Below are positions 23,275 to 34,921 of a stretch of DNA of 64,000 nt, in pieces. Below the pieces are notes generated by a model. The model had not been told where the DNA came from and searched no databases. It worked only from the letters and a program-made list of their open reading frames with translations. The translations under genes and the position numbers were made by a program. Numbering within the stretch: the first letter of the stretch is position 1; each line of letters opens with the position of its first letter. Origin of the DNA: Bretschneidera sinensis (taxonomy: Eukaryota > Streptophyta > Magnoliopsida > Brassicales > Akaniaceae); contig CM043700.1 of NCBI GenBank assembly GCA_023935145.1, forward strand, positions 137,917,328 through 137,981,327, in the 5' to 3' direction.

Positions 23275-23426
23275 ACATGGAAAATGTTACTTGAGAGTTC
23301 AAATTTGTGTGCTTTGTAATTTTGTATGGTGTGCAATAGCTTTGTGTTATACATGGAAAATGTTACTTGAGAGTTCAAATTTGTGTGCTTTGTAATTTTG
23401 TATGGTGTGCAATAGCTTTGTGTTAT
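23275..23426 (+). repeat. 76-bp tandem duplication in an RNR1-pseudogene intron
   Basis: Two essentially identical head-to-tail copies, 23275-23350 and 23351-23426, each starting acatggaaaatgttacttga. Confidence 0.93.
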
Positions 23427-24431
23427 ACTGTCATACTTTTGAAAAATAACCATCTTCTTTGTTCCTAGGTTATGCTCAGTCATTTTGATAAGCGCAAATT
23501 ATTTTTAAATGTAAATATGCAATGTTCATGTGATGCATGACTATATGCCCACTAAAAGAGATATAGGAAAGAATACAAGCTTTAAGCTTGAACATTTACT
23601 GCCTTTTCTTCTTTCCCTTTAAGTAGTTCTTCAGGTGGACATGTGGGGGGCAACAATGGATCGATGGGATTGGGATGCACTTAGGGAAACAATCTCGAAG
23701 AATGGAATGAGAAATTCCCTTCTTTTAGCACCTATGCCCACTGATTCAACCAGCCAGATACTTGGAACAATGAATGTTTTGAGCTTTATACCTCCAACAT
23801 CTATAGTCGAAGTGTATTAAGGTTTGAATTATTAACCTGATTTCTTAGAAGTGCGGCTTTACTGCTGTCTATCATCTAACCCCTTTGAATTTCAGTGGTG
23901 AATTTGTTGTAGTGAACAGACACCTTCTTCATGATTTAACAGAAATGGGACTTTGGTCACATGCTATTAAGAGCACAATAATTTATGAAAATGGCTCAGT
24001 TTCAAAAATCCCAGAGATTCCTGAGGAGCTGAAAGCTATCTACAAGTATATATTTTTCTATATAATCCTTTTAACTACTGCATAACCTTTCTTTTCATGC
24101 TAAGCCAGTATTTGTCTGTATATACCAGGACTGTGTGGGAAATCAAGCAAAAAACGTTGGTTGACATGGCTGTTGATCGTGGATGCTTACATAGTTCAGA
24201 GCCAGATTCTTAACATTCACATGGAGCAACCTGATCCAGGGAAGCTAACTTCCCTGCATTTCTATGCTTGGTCTAAGGTATCAACTTTTACATTATTTTT
24301 TAAGTTTTATAACTGACCATAAATCCTTTGGAGGTCACTGGTCCTACACTCCTCCCCAATTCAATACTTAAGATTGCATGTTAATTCTACTGGCCTACTG
24401 TGGCTGCTGCCACTTGTTACTGTAGAAAATT

Positions 24432-24685
24432 AAGGGCATTGTGGTGATTTGACTAATGCCGTTTATTGGTGAATCCATGGGCTTATCCCTCATGTTGTAC
24501 TAGTAGGATAGGGATTCACGGTTAAAGAAATAAAGGATGTTCATTTTGTTACACGTCATTGTAAAATTCAGAGCATTGTGGTGATTTTTATTCTTTTTAT
24601 TGGTGAATCTATAGGCATATTCATCTTGTGGCACCAGCAGGACATAGATTTATGGTTAAAGAAATAAAGGATGCTCATTTTGTTG
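24432..24685 (+). repeat. Diverged ~132-bp direct repeat in an RNR1-pseudogene intron
   Basis: Both halves carry 'ttgtggtgattt', 'tattggtgaatc' and 'ggttaaagaaataaaggatg', then a 'tcattttgtt' end. The second copy begins near 24565. Both copies have point differences, so this duplication is older than the 76-bp one. Confidence 0.75.
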
Positions 24686-25555
24686 ACTTTAAATCACCGT
24701 ATCAGCAATATTATTGCTCCTTTTGCATTCCTCCATCCATCATGGACATATTAGCACTTAAAAGTCATTGACAGTTGAACTGTTGGTGCAGGATAACATA
24801 TGTTGTCATCTTATAGTTGATCTTGTTAGTTTATGAAGTAGATAAATTAATTATACTATTGACACTGCTACTTTACTGAATTTTTCGCTTTTGTTTTCCC
24901 TCTCTAGGGTCTGAAAATCAGGGATGTATTATCTGAGAACACGGGCTGCAGCTGAAGCTATCAAATTCACTGTTGATACCTCTGTTCTCAACCATGTAAT
25001 CAGTGCTCTTATCATTATCACAGTAGCCTTGTTTTACTTTCCATGGACTTTTCATTTCCTCTCGTGTTTCATGATTTTGAAGATATCTATCAAACTTTGA
25101 GAATGGAACCAATGCAGGGAAGTCATTGCCAAAATGATCATAAAAACTTGAAAGGATGTTATTGCATGACACGTTCATAATTGTATTAGTTAAACATCAA
25201 AGATCCATTTTATTGAAAGTTTTTAATGGTAAATGATGAAGATATAATTGTACCTTGAGATGTACAGGGAATGGAGCGTTTTTATTTCTGTGGGGAGCTG
25301 CCAATAATGTTCATAGATGAATTCTATTTCCAAAAAAAGATTTGTCCAAGTCACTTTGTTTCTTTTTGTTCGAGTTACTCTTTTTTTTTTGGTCTGTAAT
25401 TCCTGAATACACTACTGACATGGAATTCTGATTTTTTTTTGGGTGGTGAAACAGAGGAAAACTATACTGGGAAGGGCAATGATATCAATGCTAATATGGA
25501 AGAGGTGACATGTTCACTACAGAATTGAGAAGAGTGCATGGCTTGTGGAAGTTAG

Positions 25556-26093
25556 GTCCCATTCCTGTTGAGTATATGAAGGTGAATTTTATTTGGCCAA
25601 TGTGAGCAGTGGAAGTTTACCAGTTTTGGGCACCAATCTCTTGCAAAATGGAATTGAGGAGATTTTAAGCAGTCTAATGTAGGGTAAATCTGATCCTTCT
25701 TAAAACTTGCCTGTTTTCTTTTTGTAGCTACTCTTGCATGAGCTTTTAGTTAGCTCCTGTTCATTAGTGTGATGAACTTTTCTTGCCATTTTGTGCTCAT
25801 GTGCAAGTGTAGAACTGGAAAATTCCATGAAAATATCATGTAAATAAAAATAAAATGCGTGTGGTTATTTGTTTTATATGATGATCAAATTCACAATGAT
25901 TGCGCTTTCTCATTTTTCTGATGCACACTTGTGCTGTAGACGTGATTAAAAAGACTAGTGAATGGTAAAGAAGAAATATCAACGCCGTCAAATTTGAAAA
26001 ATCAATGGATTTAGACTAGGTTTTGAAAGTTTCCTAGTTGAAATCACATGATGTTGATTTTATGTAGATGAGATGACTTTGAGAAGAGACATT
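25556..26093 (+). other. 3' flank of the RNR1 pseudogene
   Basis: Probable former 3' UTR and flank. It is T-rich, with 'aataaaa' near 25845-25855 that could be a polyadenylation signal. No other feature was seen. Confidence 0.4.
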
Positions 26094-26388
26094 ATAGTAG
26101 ATTATGACAAAATTCGAAGATTTTGCTCTGTTTTGTTTGTTCTGTTTTTGAGGAAAGGATTATGCTTCTTTTTTTAAAAGTCAATTTCCAAGAATATTTT
26201 GAGCATTCAAGTTGGAAACTTTGAATTCCAAATCTTAATAATATAGTAGATTATGACAAAATTCGAAGATTTTGCTCTGTTTTGTTTGTTTAGGTTTTGA
26301 GGAAAGGATTATGCTTCTTTTTTTAAAAGTCAGTTTCCAAGAATATTTTGAGCATTCAAGTTGGAAACTTTGAATTCCAAATCTTAAT
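26094..26388 (+). repeat. 149-bp tandem duplication
   Basis: Copies at about 26094-26242 and 26243-26388, both starting atagtagattatgacaaaat and ending near 'ccaaatcttaat'. They differ at a few bases. The unit lies at the left of an LTR-like remnant. Confidence 0.9.
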
Positions 26389-26900
26389 TCTTTGTTTTTG
26401 GTATTCAAAGTTTCTCTTTATTAGGATTTTGACTCATCCTTATAAAGAAGAATTCTAATTGTTTTGGAAAAAGTAGTTTCCTATTTTACAGTTGGTTGTT
26501 CTAAGAGTAGTACTAGTTTTTTATTAGATTGTTCCTTATACAAGTAGTAGTAGTAGTTTACTATGATATTGTTTTTTCTTAATAGTATTAGGAAAATAAC
26601 CTCAATATAAATGGAATTGTAGAGAAGGTTTGAGACATACTCATAATTCCAATATATATTGTAAATCAGAGGGATTTACAATTAGAACTAGGTTGAGAGT
26701 TTTGGGTGTATTGGAGATTTTGGGTTGTAAAGTTGTCGGGTAATAATTTTGTTTTTCTAATAAAATTGTGAGTTTGTTGGTGGTATAGGCAAAGAGTTGT
26801 CAAACAACGTTAAATTGTTGTGCTTAATATTTGTTTGTTTATTTACCTAATTAATTCTTGTAAGTGTAAGTAGGTGAATTTTATGGATAAAATCCTAACA
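26389..26900 (+). repeat. LTR-like remnant
   Basis: The layout and composition resemble a Copia LTR: TAG/GTA trinucleotide runs, 'aatataaatggaattgtagag' (promoter-like, about 26602), then a T-rich stretch ending in AATCCTAACA at 26900. No TG start or target duplication could be paired with this end, so the boundaries are guesses. Confidence 0.35.
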
Positions 26901-27347
26901 TCCTTCACTTCTCATAATAATTATCGTATTTAATGTAAGTCGTACGGTTGAATCTAGTTTGGAATTTCTCTGTTAAGAGTGGAATATCTTTCATTAATTG
27001 TTCCTATCGTTGGTTAGCTGTCATTTTGATGATTAGATTTGTATTTGGCAGATGGAAAAGAGTTGGAGATTTGGGGAATGTATTGATGGCGACGGAATGA
27101 ACAGTCAAAAAATACAGAAAGGTATTTTGCGCCGCCAATATTATAGTGATCATGGAATGTTAAGGCGTTAATATCACGTTCTCGTGAAAACGTCCTTTGC
27201 ATGTGGAGCCATTCTTATCATTTATCTTAGTCAAAAGTAGCATAGATTTTATCAGGATGAAATCTACTATCTTGTCTGTTAATACATGAAAAAGAGTAAC
27301 TTCTTGATAGTTACAAGAAGTTGGCTAAAGCAGTATATATTCTACGT

Positions 27348-27474
27348 AGAAATTATGAGAGCGAGACTACAGTTTTTTACATAACGGTCATTTACTATTC
27401 TTCCATTTAAGGGATTTGGATTCGATCCCCTTTTGCATGAAATGCACTGACAGAAAAAAAAGAAATTATGAGAG
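27348..27474 (+). mobile_element. SINE with perfect 14-bp target duplication
   Basis: AGAAATTATGAGAG occurs at 27348-27361 and again at 27461-27474. The 99 bp between them contain 'cataacggtcattt', a B-box match GGATTCGATCCCC (about 27418-27430) and an A-rich tail (27453-27460). A Pol III internal promoter, an A tail and a long exact target duplication together define a SINE. The A box is weak. Family unknown to me. Confidence 0.85.
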
Positions 27475-29771
27475 GGAGCTTAGAGGTTGAAACTTGAGGC
27501 CAAGAAATTGCATGCAGCAGCTACTGGATCTGATACATGTACTAGCATATTTCTGCCTTCTCTCACATTTTATTTCTTTATAATTAGTATTTTACTTTTT
27601 TACTTTGTGCAGAAAATAGAGCATTTGCAAATGCCATAACACTTTTACTTAGTAAATCATAGTAGTTATTACTTACCGAGCGGTGAAGACCCAAAGGATG
27701 TAGACAGTGGGGACAACATAAACAAACAAAACCTTGGAAATTTCTATGTACGTATCTACTTTACCTTTTTTTTCCTTAAAGTATCACTGAATATAATATT
27801 TTGTGGGCGTCAAACTAGATTAATTAAGTAAAGTTATTACGACAAATTAAGATCAAATCCGTTCACACTAAAACTGAGAAAAGATTACTTTTTATTGTGT
27901 AGCAGTCTAAAAGTCCAACGAACTTCATTTAAATTAATTAATTATTAATATTTTTATTAACTTTTTAAAGTATATAAATTATAATTATAATTTTATATAT
28001 ATTTTTTTATTTTTATATTATTATAATTTATAAATGATTAATTAAATAATCTGTAATTATTATTAAATCAAATAATATGTAATAAATATTTATAAAACAC
28101 AATAATATCACAATTAAAACAATTAACTCAACAGTTGAAAATTATATTCATATTTATTTGAGTATAGGTTCGTCTTATCTTGCATTTTTTGTAATATGTA
28201 CCCAGAAAATACCATTAAAAATATTGCATAAAATTAGTGGGACAAAATATTAGAATATCTACGTCACCAAAAATTAAATAAAATAAAATAGATTAAACTT
28301 TCCACCATCCACCATGGGCAGTCCCGTGTGAACAGAGGAGCCGAAATTAACTCATTAAGAAGAAGCACGTGTTTTTAAGAAATTACGACGAATGTGGTAT
28401 TGATTGATTGCTTTGACAAGAAAAAAAGTCGGTTAAGATGCATTGAACTTGAGCTAAAATTGGGGTCCATTTAAGTTGTGAGAGAAGAAGCTGCTTATAG
28501 TAACGAACAAAGGTCATTGCGAATTTGGACTTTTGAAGCTTTCTTTTTTTTTCCTTAACTAACACGACTACTACTGCATACTATTTCAGTCAAAGCGGCT
28601 TGTGGAGAAAGAAAAGATACAGAATAAGCACCACCGCCCATAAGCTCAACAGTGAAAGTCCTTTTCAGATGTAGACTTCACCAAAAGTAACTTAATACTT
28701 GTCAAATATCCATAGCCTTGTTATCTTTCAAATTTGAATTCATCATTCTCTACAAAAATGAATCATTGGCTCGAAATTTATAAATCATTCTTTATAATGA
28801 TTTTATTAAAAATAAAATAATAAACACATATATTATTGATTGAAACTTTTAATAAATTATTAAATAATTTAAATAATAATCAAATTAGCACTGCTCAAGT
28901 GTTGATACTTTTAATTTCACATGTGATATCTATGTTAGCATGTGTGCATTTATGTCATGTTAAGATATATTTTATGTGTTTTGATTGAGAGGTTCTTATT
29001 TGCATCGGTTGAAAATTTGATTGATAATTTTTTAGAGCTTTACTAATAACGTTTATAGTTATTCAACTAATATTATCAATAAAATTTTTAAAAATTACCA
29101 ACTAAATTTTCATTCAGTGCGCAAGCAAATTTTTTTCCGTTTGATGGGCCAAGGAAACTGAAACACATGCTTGTGTTTCATGTTACTTTCATAAAATGTT
29201 TCATAAGCCAAACAGAATCGAATGCTACTTTTAAAAAGTATTTCCTGAAGAAAAAAAAATTCTTCTTTATTATATAAACTGCTAAAGATTTTTATTTCAC
29301 ACTACTTTCTTCTTCTTCTGCTGCTGCTGTTTTTTCTTTTTTATTTTCTTTGGAAAAATCGAATTTCACACTACTTTCAAATACTGACAACTAATTTTGC
29401 TGGGCAAAGAGGGTCCAGTCCGACTCACCAGTGACAAAAAGAAGATTTTCTTTTCGTTATTCGCAAAGAAATTGTTAGGTTAGATTATATTTATCACTTT
29501 ATTTAAAAAAAAATATAAAGTAGAAGCAAAATTGAAGAGTTTTGATGTTGGTTTTTTAAAAAATGAAGCATATTTTTTTGACCCAAATGCATAAAAAGTT
29601 TAATCAAATTAGTTGCTACCAATCATGCATATGTTATATAACATAAAACATTTTAAAAATAAAAGCGTTTGACGAGGCGTGTTATTCATCGTATATAAAA
29701 TAAATTTTTGGCATGTATGGATTTGTTGTACACTCAAGCAGAATAGTATAATAATTTCAATTATTCATAAG
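27475..29771. other. AT-rich intergenic, no gene seen
   Basis: Long AT-rich stretch with homopolymer runs. The small minus-strand ORF at 28383-28565 has no recognisable family and no supporting context. Confidence 0.5.
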
Positions 29772-29883
29772 GTGTACATTTTAATAGAAGGACCTACATC
29801 TTTCTAGTTAGATTAACATTTCTTAATGTGTACATTTTAATTGAAGGACCTACGTCTTTCTAGTTAGATTAATGTTTCTTCTA
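29772..29883 (+). repeat. 56-bp tandem duplication
   Basis: Two copies starting gtgtacattttaat, at 29772-29827 and 29828-29883, with a few substitutions. Confidence 0.85.
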
Positions 29884-30629
29884 ACATCCGTTTCGATGTT
29901 TTCAAATATTCTACTAAGATATACATTTAAATATAAGCACGTTGTTTTTATTTTTATTTTTTAAAGAAGAAAAAAATATACATTTGTTAGAAAAAGAAGA
30001 ATTTACTACAACAAAGGTGTCAACTTTGAGTTTCAACCTTTGTGTAATGTCCCTTAGCATCTTTTGAGTATAATAATCATACTTAATTTAAAAATTCTAC
30101 GGTAGATGACAACATCATAAATAAATTGTCAAACTATGGATTTATTAATAAATATTTTAATTTGCTGTATTGTTGAATAATATATATAAAAGCATTTCCC
30201 ATCTTTTTATGTAACTTGACATCCATCCACGTTGAGACGTATCTATAAAAGTCATCTTTGTACCATTTCTCGACATACTAACCCACAACCAAATTCTCTT
30301 TTCCCTTTCTCCCTTTTAATTTACTTCATAATCTCAACTTTGACTGTTTTTATGAATAATTATATATAAATTGACACTTCAAATAATTTTAAAATTATTA
30401 GATTATTGAGATTGAAATTTGTAATTTTTTTTAAATGGTGAAACATGACTGGTTAAGTCTACAATCTATAAGTTAGGCATAATTTATGTAAGAAAAAAAT
30501 AAACAAGATTTTCTCTAAATTTTCAAACTTTCTATAATGTCATCAATATGTTTAGTAATTTATTAAGCACAATCTAAATAAGAATTTCTTATGAGATTGT
30601 TGTAACGTTTTTCAAAACTATAATAATAA

Positions 30630-31292
30630 AAATGCGGTGATAAAAATGTTGTGAACACAGTGTAATGTTTAGTAAATTATATTTTTCAAAAGTTAGTTTT
30701 AGTAGCTAAAGTGTGGCGTAAAATTAGTTGTTAAAATATTTAAAATATATATAATAATATAACTGGAAAGAGTAATAAATGATTTTTCATATATAAGGAA
30801 TTTTCAGTCGATGGGTATTTTTGAAAAAAATTAATAATCATTAATATTTTTTCTGTGTTTCGAAACACTGTGTTGTTTGTTGTAACAACCTCCTTTTGTA
30901 CAATAACTTTTTCTAACATGCTTTGGTGATAAAAGTGTTGTGATCACAACGAATTGTTTGTTAAATTACATTTTCTTAGTTTTATTAGATTAAGTGTTTT
31001 GTAAAATTAACTGTAAAAATATTATAATTACGTAAAATATCAAAAATATACATAATAATATAGCTTGAAAGAGTAATAAATGATTTTTTTATAATTAATG
31101 ATATTTATGATAAAATAATATATTAAATATCCACATTTTGTACCATAACTTTTACCCACATGCATGGTCAGTAATTAATTTATAGTCAATGTCATATAAA
31201 TATGTTGGACTCTTTAACTTGTAGGGTTCTTGAGCCATGTATTTGAATATTTTTATAATTAATGATATTTATGATAAAATAATATATTAAAT
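30630..31292 (+). repeat. Cluster of diverged direct repeats
   Basis: A unit of about 170 bp ('ggtgataaaa.tgttgtga.cac...', then '...atataataatat', 'gaaagagtaataaatga') occurs at 30630-30785 and again at 30920-31085. A separate unit of about 40 bp (ataattaatgatatttatga and continuation) occurs at 31091 and 31255. These look like old non-autonomous transposon debris. Confidence 0.6.
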
Positions 31293-31788
31293 CATTTAAA
31301 AATTAAATATACAATTGAATTATCTACGTCATTTATTTGAGTTAAATTTAATATTCATAAAATCAATATAATAAATATCTTATCATGAATATTATCAACT
31401 AAAAATTAACATCTTTTCAAAAGATAAAGATCCTGTGTGCATCCACAACCTGAATCCTTTTTGTCGTCACAAGAAACGAAGTGGGATCCATAGACCAATA
31501 GTATGTCCCACTAAATCAAACCCTGTGTTTATTTATCAATTAACTCCATGGGAAAAGGAATAGAAGTATCAAACTTGAAAATCCTTTTTATCTTTTTTCC
31601 AGGCCAAAATTTAGTAGGTCCTTACTTTTCCTTTTTGATGAGTAAAGAAAACTCGTCTTTTCAGAATGATAGTTATCTTGTAATGCGATCAGCAAGTAGC
31701 CAACTAGTAATTAAGAAAAAACAAAGGAGATGTAGAGAATTCATGCACGATAAGTGAAGCTTATCTAATTCCTATTCTTATTGCAAGA

Positions 31789-32036
31789 TGTCAGAGATAT
31801 TTTATTTTATATTATATTGTTTTAAATTAGTTTGCTTTTGATTTTTTTTTAATTTAAATTTTGTATTTTTTTGTTTCGTTTGAATTTGGAGTTAATCTAG
31901 ATAAAGCTGTTGTATTTGAATTTAGATAGAATTATTGTATTTGAATTTCCTTGTAACATACTATAAATACTGATCAATGCAAAGTCATTTTGTGTGGTAT
32001 TTATTTCCTTTACTATCTTTTATATTTCTTTGTAAA
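31789..32036 (+). repeat. 5' LTR of the deleted Copia element
   Basis: It starts TGTCAGAGATA and ends TTTGTAAA directly before the primer binding site. It aligns with the 3' LTR through shared blocks ('gaatttggagtta', 'ttgtatttgaatttccttgt', 'ctataaatactgatcaatgc'). The box ctataaata (about 31960) is the likely promoter. It is about 22 bp longer than the 3' LTR because of a T-rich stretch. Confidence 0.9.
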
Positions 32037-32048
32037 TGGTATCAGAGT
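32037..32048 (+). promoter_or_regulatory. Primer binding site (initiator tRNA-Met)
   Basis: TGGTATCAGAG abuts the 5' LTR. It is the standard plant Copia PBS, complementary to the 3' end of initiator methionine tRNA. Confidence 0.92.
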
Positions 32049-32151
32049 ACCTACCATCACTTTCTTTATCTCTTTAATCTTTCTTTTTCCTTTGACTATT
32101 CCCATTGCATTATCTTTACTATCTCTTTTTCTTCTCTAAGCCACTTCAGTC

Positions 32152-32730
32152 TTGATTACAAACAACAATTGGCATCCATCACAATTCTCTGGACATAGTA
32201 ACACGAGTTGGCGCCTGTCACAAAACTATAATAATCGCTCCCCTGCATCCTCCAATGTCGGGCCAAACTCCAGTCGAAATGATCGACCTCCTCGTCCCTG
32301 TCTTGGCCATTGCCAATTTTGTGGGATTCAGGGACATACGGCCAAGAAGTGTCCATCTTTTCGCCTTGTTCCCATTCAGCCATCCACCATCACAAGTGCT
32401 TTGATGACCAACTCTCCAACACCATGGCAGCCTCGAGCATACTTTGTTGCGAACACTTCTTCCAACACTTCAACGTGGCTACTAGACAGTGGTGCTTCTC
32501 ATCATGTCACTGCAAACTTGAGTAATCTATCCCTTCATGTGCCTTACATAGGTTCCGATGGCATGATGATCGGCGATGGCATGGGTCTCCCCATCACTCA
32601 CACCGGTTCCACTTCTCTTAACTCGCATAGCACCTATTTTCAGTTAAACAATGCTCTTTGTGTACCTAACATGAAGAAAAACTTAATATCCATTTCACAA
32701 TTTTGTCTCTCAAATAATGTGTCCATTTAA
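32152..32730 (+). pseudogene. Copia gag zinc knuckle and protease fragment
   Basis: The frame begins in the low-complexity part of gag, without a proper gag N-terminus. It shows a CCHC knuckle (CQFCGIQGHTAKKC, about 32315-32355) and the protease active-site motif LLDSGASHH (about 32480-32506), and stops at 32730. The position of the initiating codon is unknown because the frame is open upstream. Part of a defective element. Confidence 0.85.
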
Positions 32731-32882
32731 TTCTTACCCTCTTATTTTCTTGTGAAGGAACTGCGCACAGGGGCAACTCTTTTGAAAGGCCAAATGAAGG
32801 ATGGGGTGTATGAATGACCATCCTCTTGTCTAATAAATTCTTCTCTGTTAGCATTTTCTAGTGTCAAGACAACTTCCTCTGA

Positions 32883-33935
32883 GTGGCATCATCGATTAGG
32901 TCATCCAACATCTCCTATTTTAAATCACACTCTTTCTTATTATCAATTAGACTCATCCACATCATTGATATCAGTAATGCGTTTTTACAAGGTCATCTTT
33001 CTGAAGATATCTATATGTCACAACCACACAGCGTTGTTGATCCTGATAATCCCTCTTACGTATGCAAGCTTAGAAAAGCAATTTATGAGCCCAAACAAGC
33101 GTCGTGTGCCTGGTACACTGAGCTTCACAAATTTCTTCTTGCTTTGGGTTTTCAAAACTCACTAGCTGATACTTCTCTGTTCATTTTCAACCATGGTGGT
33201 CATCTTATATATCTCTTGGTTTATGTGGATGATATCATTATAACTGGTGATAATGATGGTTTTGTTCAACAATTTGTGACTTTATTATCTTAACAATTTT
33301 CTTTGAAAGATCTTGGGCAGCTATCTTATTTTAGAGGTGTGGAAGTCTCAACACATTTGCATGGTCTTTCACTCTCTCAAAGACGCTATATAATGGATCT
33401 AATAGCTCGTGCAAAAATGATGGAAGCCAAACCTGTTCTCACACCTCTTCCCACTTCACCATCGATCACTTTGAACTCTGGTTCTCCACTTTTTGATCTA
33501 TCTGAATATCGTGCCATTGTTGGGAGCTTACAATATTTATTATTTACTCGGCCGAACATAGCTTTTGCCGTCAATAAATTGTCACAATTTATTTATAAAC
33601 CAAGCTCATATCATTGGATTATAGTTAAGAGACTTCTCCGTTATCTTTGTGGTTCGGTTCATGAAGGCATACTCTTCTACCGTGATTCACCACCATCTTT
33701 ACGTGCTTTCTCTGATGCTGATTGGGCTAAGAACATAGATGATTTCACTTCCATCAGTGCATATATTTTTTACCTTGGTCGTAATCTGATTTCCTGGAGT
33801 TCCAAGAAGCAACGCTCTGTTGCCCAATCCAGCACTAAGGCCGAGTATCGATCTGTTGCAAATACTGCTGCCGAACTCAACTGGGTGTGCTCTCTCTTGG
33901 CTGACTTGGTGTGTCTCTTTCACATTCACTTGTGA
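32883..33935 (+). pseudogene. Copia reverse transcriptase and RNase H fragment
   Basis: Directly after protease-proximal and GAG-pre-integrase-like sequence, the frame enters mid-RT: IIDISNAFLQGHLSEDIYM, then LRKAIYEPKQA and YVDDIIITGDND (catalytic aspartates present). It stops at 33291. A second frame (33303-33935) holds KDLGQLSYF, the YRAIVGSLQYL block and RNase H (AFSDADWAK, SWSSKKQ, STKAEYRS). A frame change near 33930 separates the last 240 bp. Integrase and the RT N-terminus are missing. Confidence 0.88.
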
Positions 33936-34182
33936 TTTACTGTGATAATACTGGGGCCACTAATATCTGTTCCAACCCAATTTTCTACTCTAGAATGAAG
34001 CACGTAGCTAAACGACTTCCATTTTATTTGTGATCAAGTTCAATCGGGATGTCTGCGTGTTGCTCATGTTTCTAGTAGAGACTGGCTTGCTGATGCTTTG
34101 ACAAAGCCTCTATTTAGGACACCATTTCTTACTCTCAAGACCAAGATTGGACTCTTTTCTCGAGTTCCATCTTGAGGGGGCA

Positions 34183-34408
34183 TGATAGAGACACTTTCTC
34201 TGATATTGTTTTGAATTTGTTTGTTTTTGACTTTGTCTTTGTAATTTGAATTTGGAGTTAGTTTAGATAGAGTTGTTGTATATGAATTTAGAGTTAGATA
34301 GAGCTATTGTATTTGAATTTCCTTGTAACCTCCTATAAATACTGATCAATGCAAAGTCATTTTGTGTGGCATTTATTTCCTTTACTATCTTCTATATTTC
34401 TTTGTATA
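34183..34408 (+). repeat. 3' LTR of the deleted Copia element
   Basis: TGATAGAGACAC follows a purine-rich tract (ttgagggggca), and the LTR ends TTTGTATA directly before the CAAGA target duplication. The terminal dinucleotides are TG...TA, not TG...CA, a likely point change. Confidence 0.9.
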
Positions 34409-34413
34409 CAAGA

Positions 34414-34921
34414 TAATGAGGTGTTTTCACATTGAATTTTGTACAATATATTAGTTTCGTACCTTATAAATTAATTAACCAGAGTATTTAAAACAAATAC
34501 AAAGCTAAATGTTCTATCAAAGGTAAATTGCATCCATCATTCTTAATTTCTAAATGCTTAATACTTATATACTTAAATTATGAATTTAGTATTAAAAGTT
34601 CTGAAAGTTTTAATTAGTTGTAATATTATTCTATTCGTCAATATAATACTTTCTTTTCAATTGAAAAATAGGTGAATACACTAAAATGGAGTTCTAATAA
34701 ACTCTTTAAACCATTTGGAGATTATATAATATTTTTTTTAGAATTTTTCACTTACGAGCCATTTTTGTGGGTTTTCAATTTTTAGTAGAAAAATTATTTT
34801 TAGTTCTAAAAAAATTCTTATATTTCTCATGTTAGACCACGTTTATCTTTACATTTGTGCAAAATCATGATCAAATTTCTTGTGTTGTTAAGTTTTAAGA
34901 ACGATTTCATTAATGGATAAT
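34414..34921. other. Intergenic, no gene seen
   Basis: AT-rich spacer between the Copia element and the foldback element. Confidence 0.5.

Larger units (their letters stand above)
19528..25555 (+). pseudogene. Ribonucleoside-diphosphate reductase large subunit (RNR1-like), frameshifted copy
   Basis: Family role: with RNR2 it reduces NDPs to dNDPs for DNA synthesis. Sixteen exon-like blocks in order, most with GT-AG edges: 19528-19755 (ATP-cone), 20568-20640, 20777-21080, 21183-21417, 21675-21751, 21846-22015, 22117-22209, 22279-22427, 22515-22601, 22749-22914, 22998-23115, 23633-23819, 23896-24045, 24130-24278, 24908-24995 and 25456-25555. They cover the N-terminus through the C-terminal ECMACGS tail, so this is a duplicated, not retroposed, copy. 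Defects: exon 2 runs into a stop and loses the family sequence; single or double base losses break the frame at about 21064, 21383, 22396, 23050, 23770, 24205 and 24920. The catalytic NLCTE triad, the paired redox cysteines (SSCFL, AVCN) and the tail CxxC all survive. LVPWH replaces LEPWH. Not expected to make full-length enzyme. Confidence 0.92.
31784..34413 (+). mobile_element. Internally deleted Ty1/Copia element with LTRs and target duplication
   Basis: The element spans 31789-34408 between identical pentamers CAAGA (31784-31788 and 34409-34413). Both LTRs, the primer binding site and a purine-rich tract just before the 3' LTR are present. Only about 2.1 kb of internal DNA remains, less than half of what a complete Copia needs. 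The N-terminal gag and the whole integrase are missing. The rest runs from the gag zinc knuckle into protease, then into RT and RNase H, with stops and frame changes. It is non-autonomous and dead for protein, though the cis elements for reverse transcription are largely intact. Confidence 0.92.

Noticed and set aside
27014..27202. 62-aa minus-strand ORF
   Set aside because: No family features, no splice or promoter context, AT-rich surroundings.
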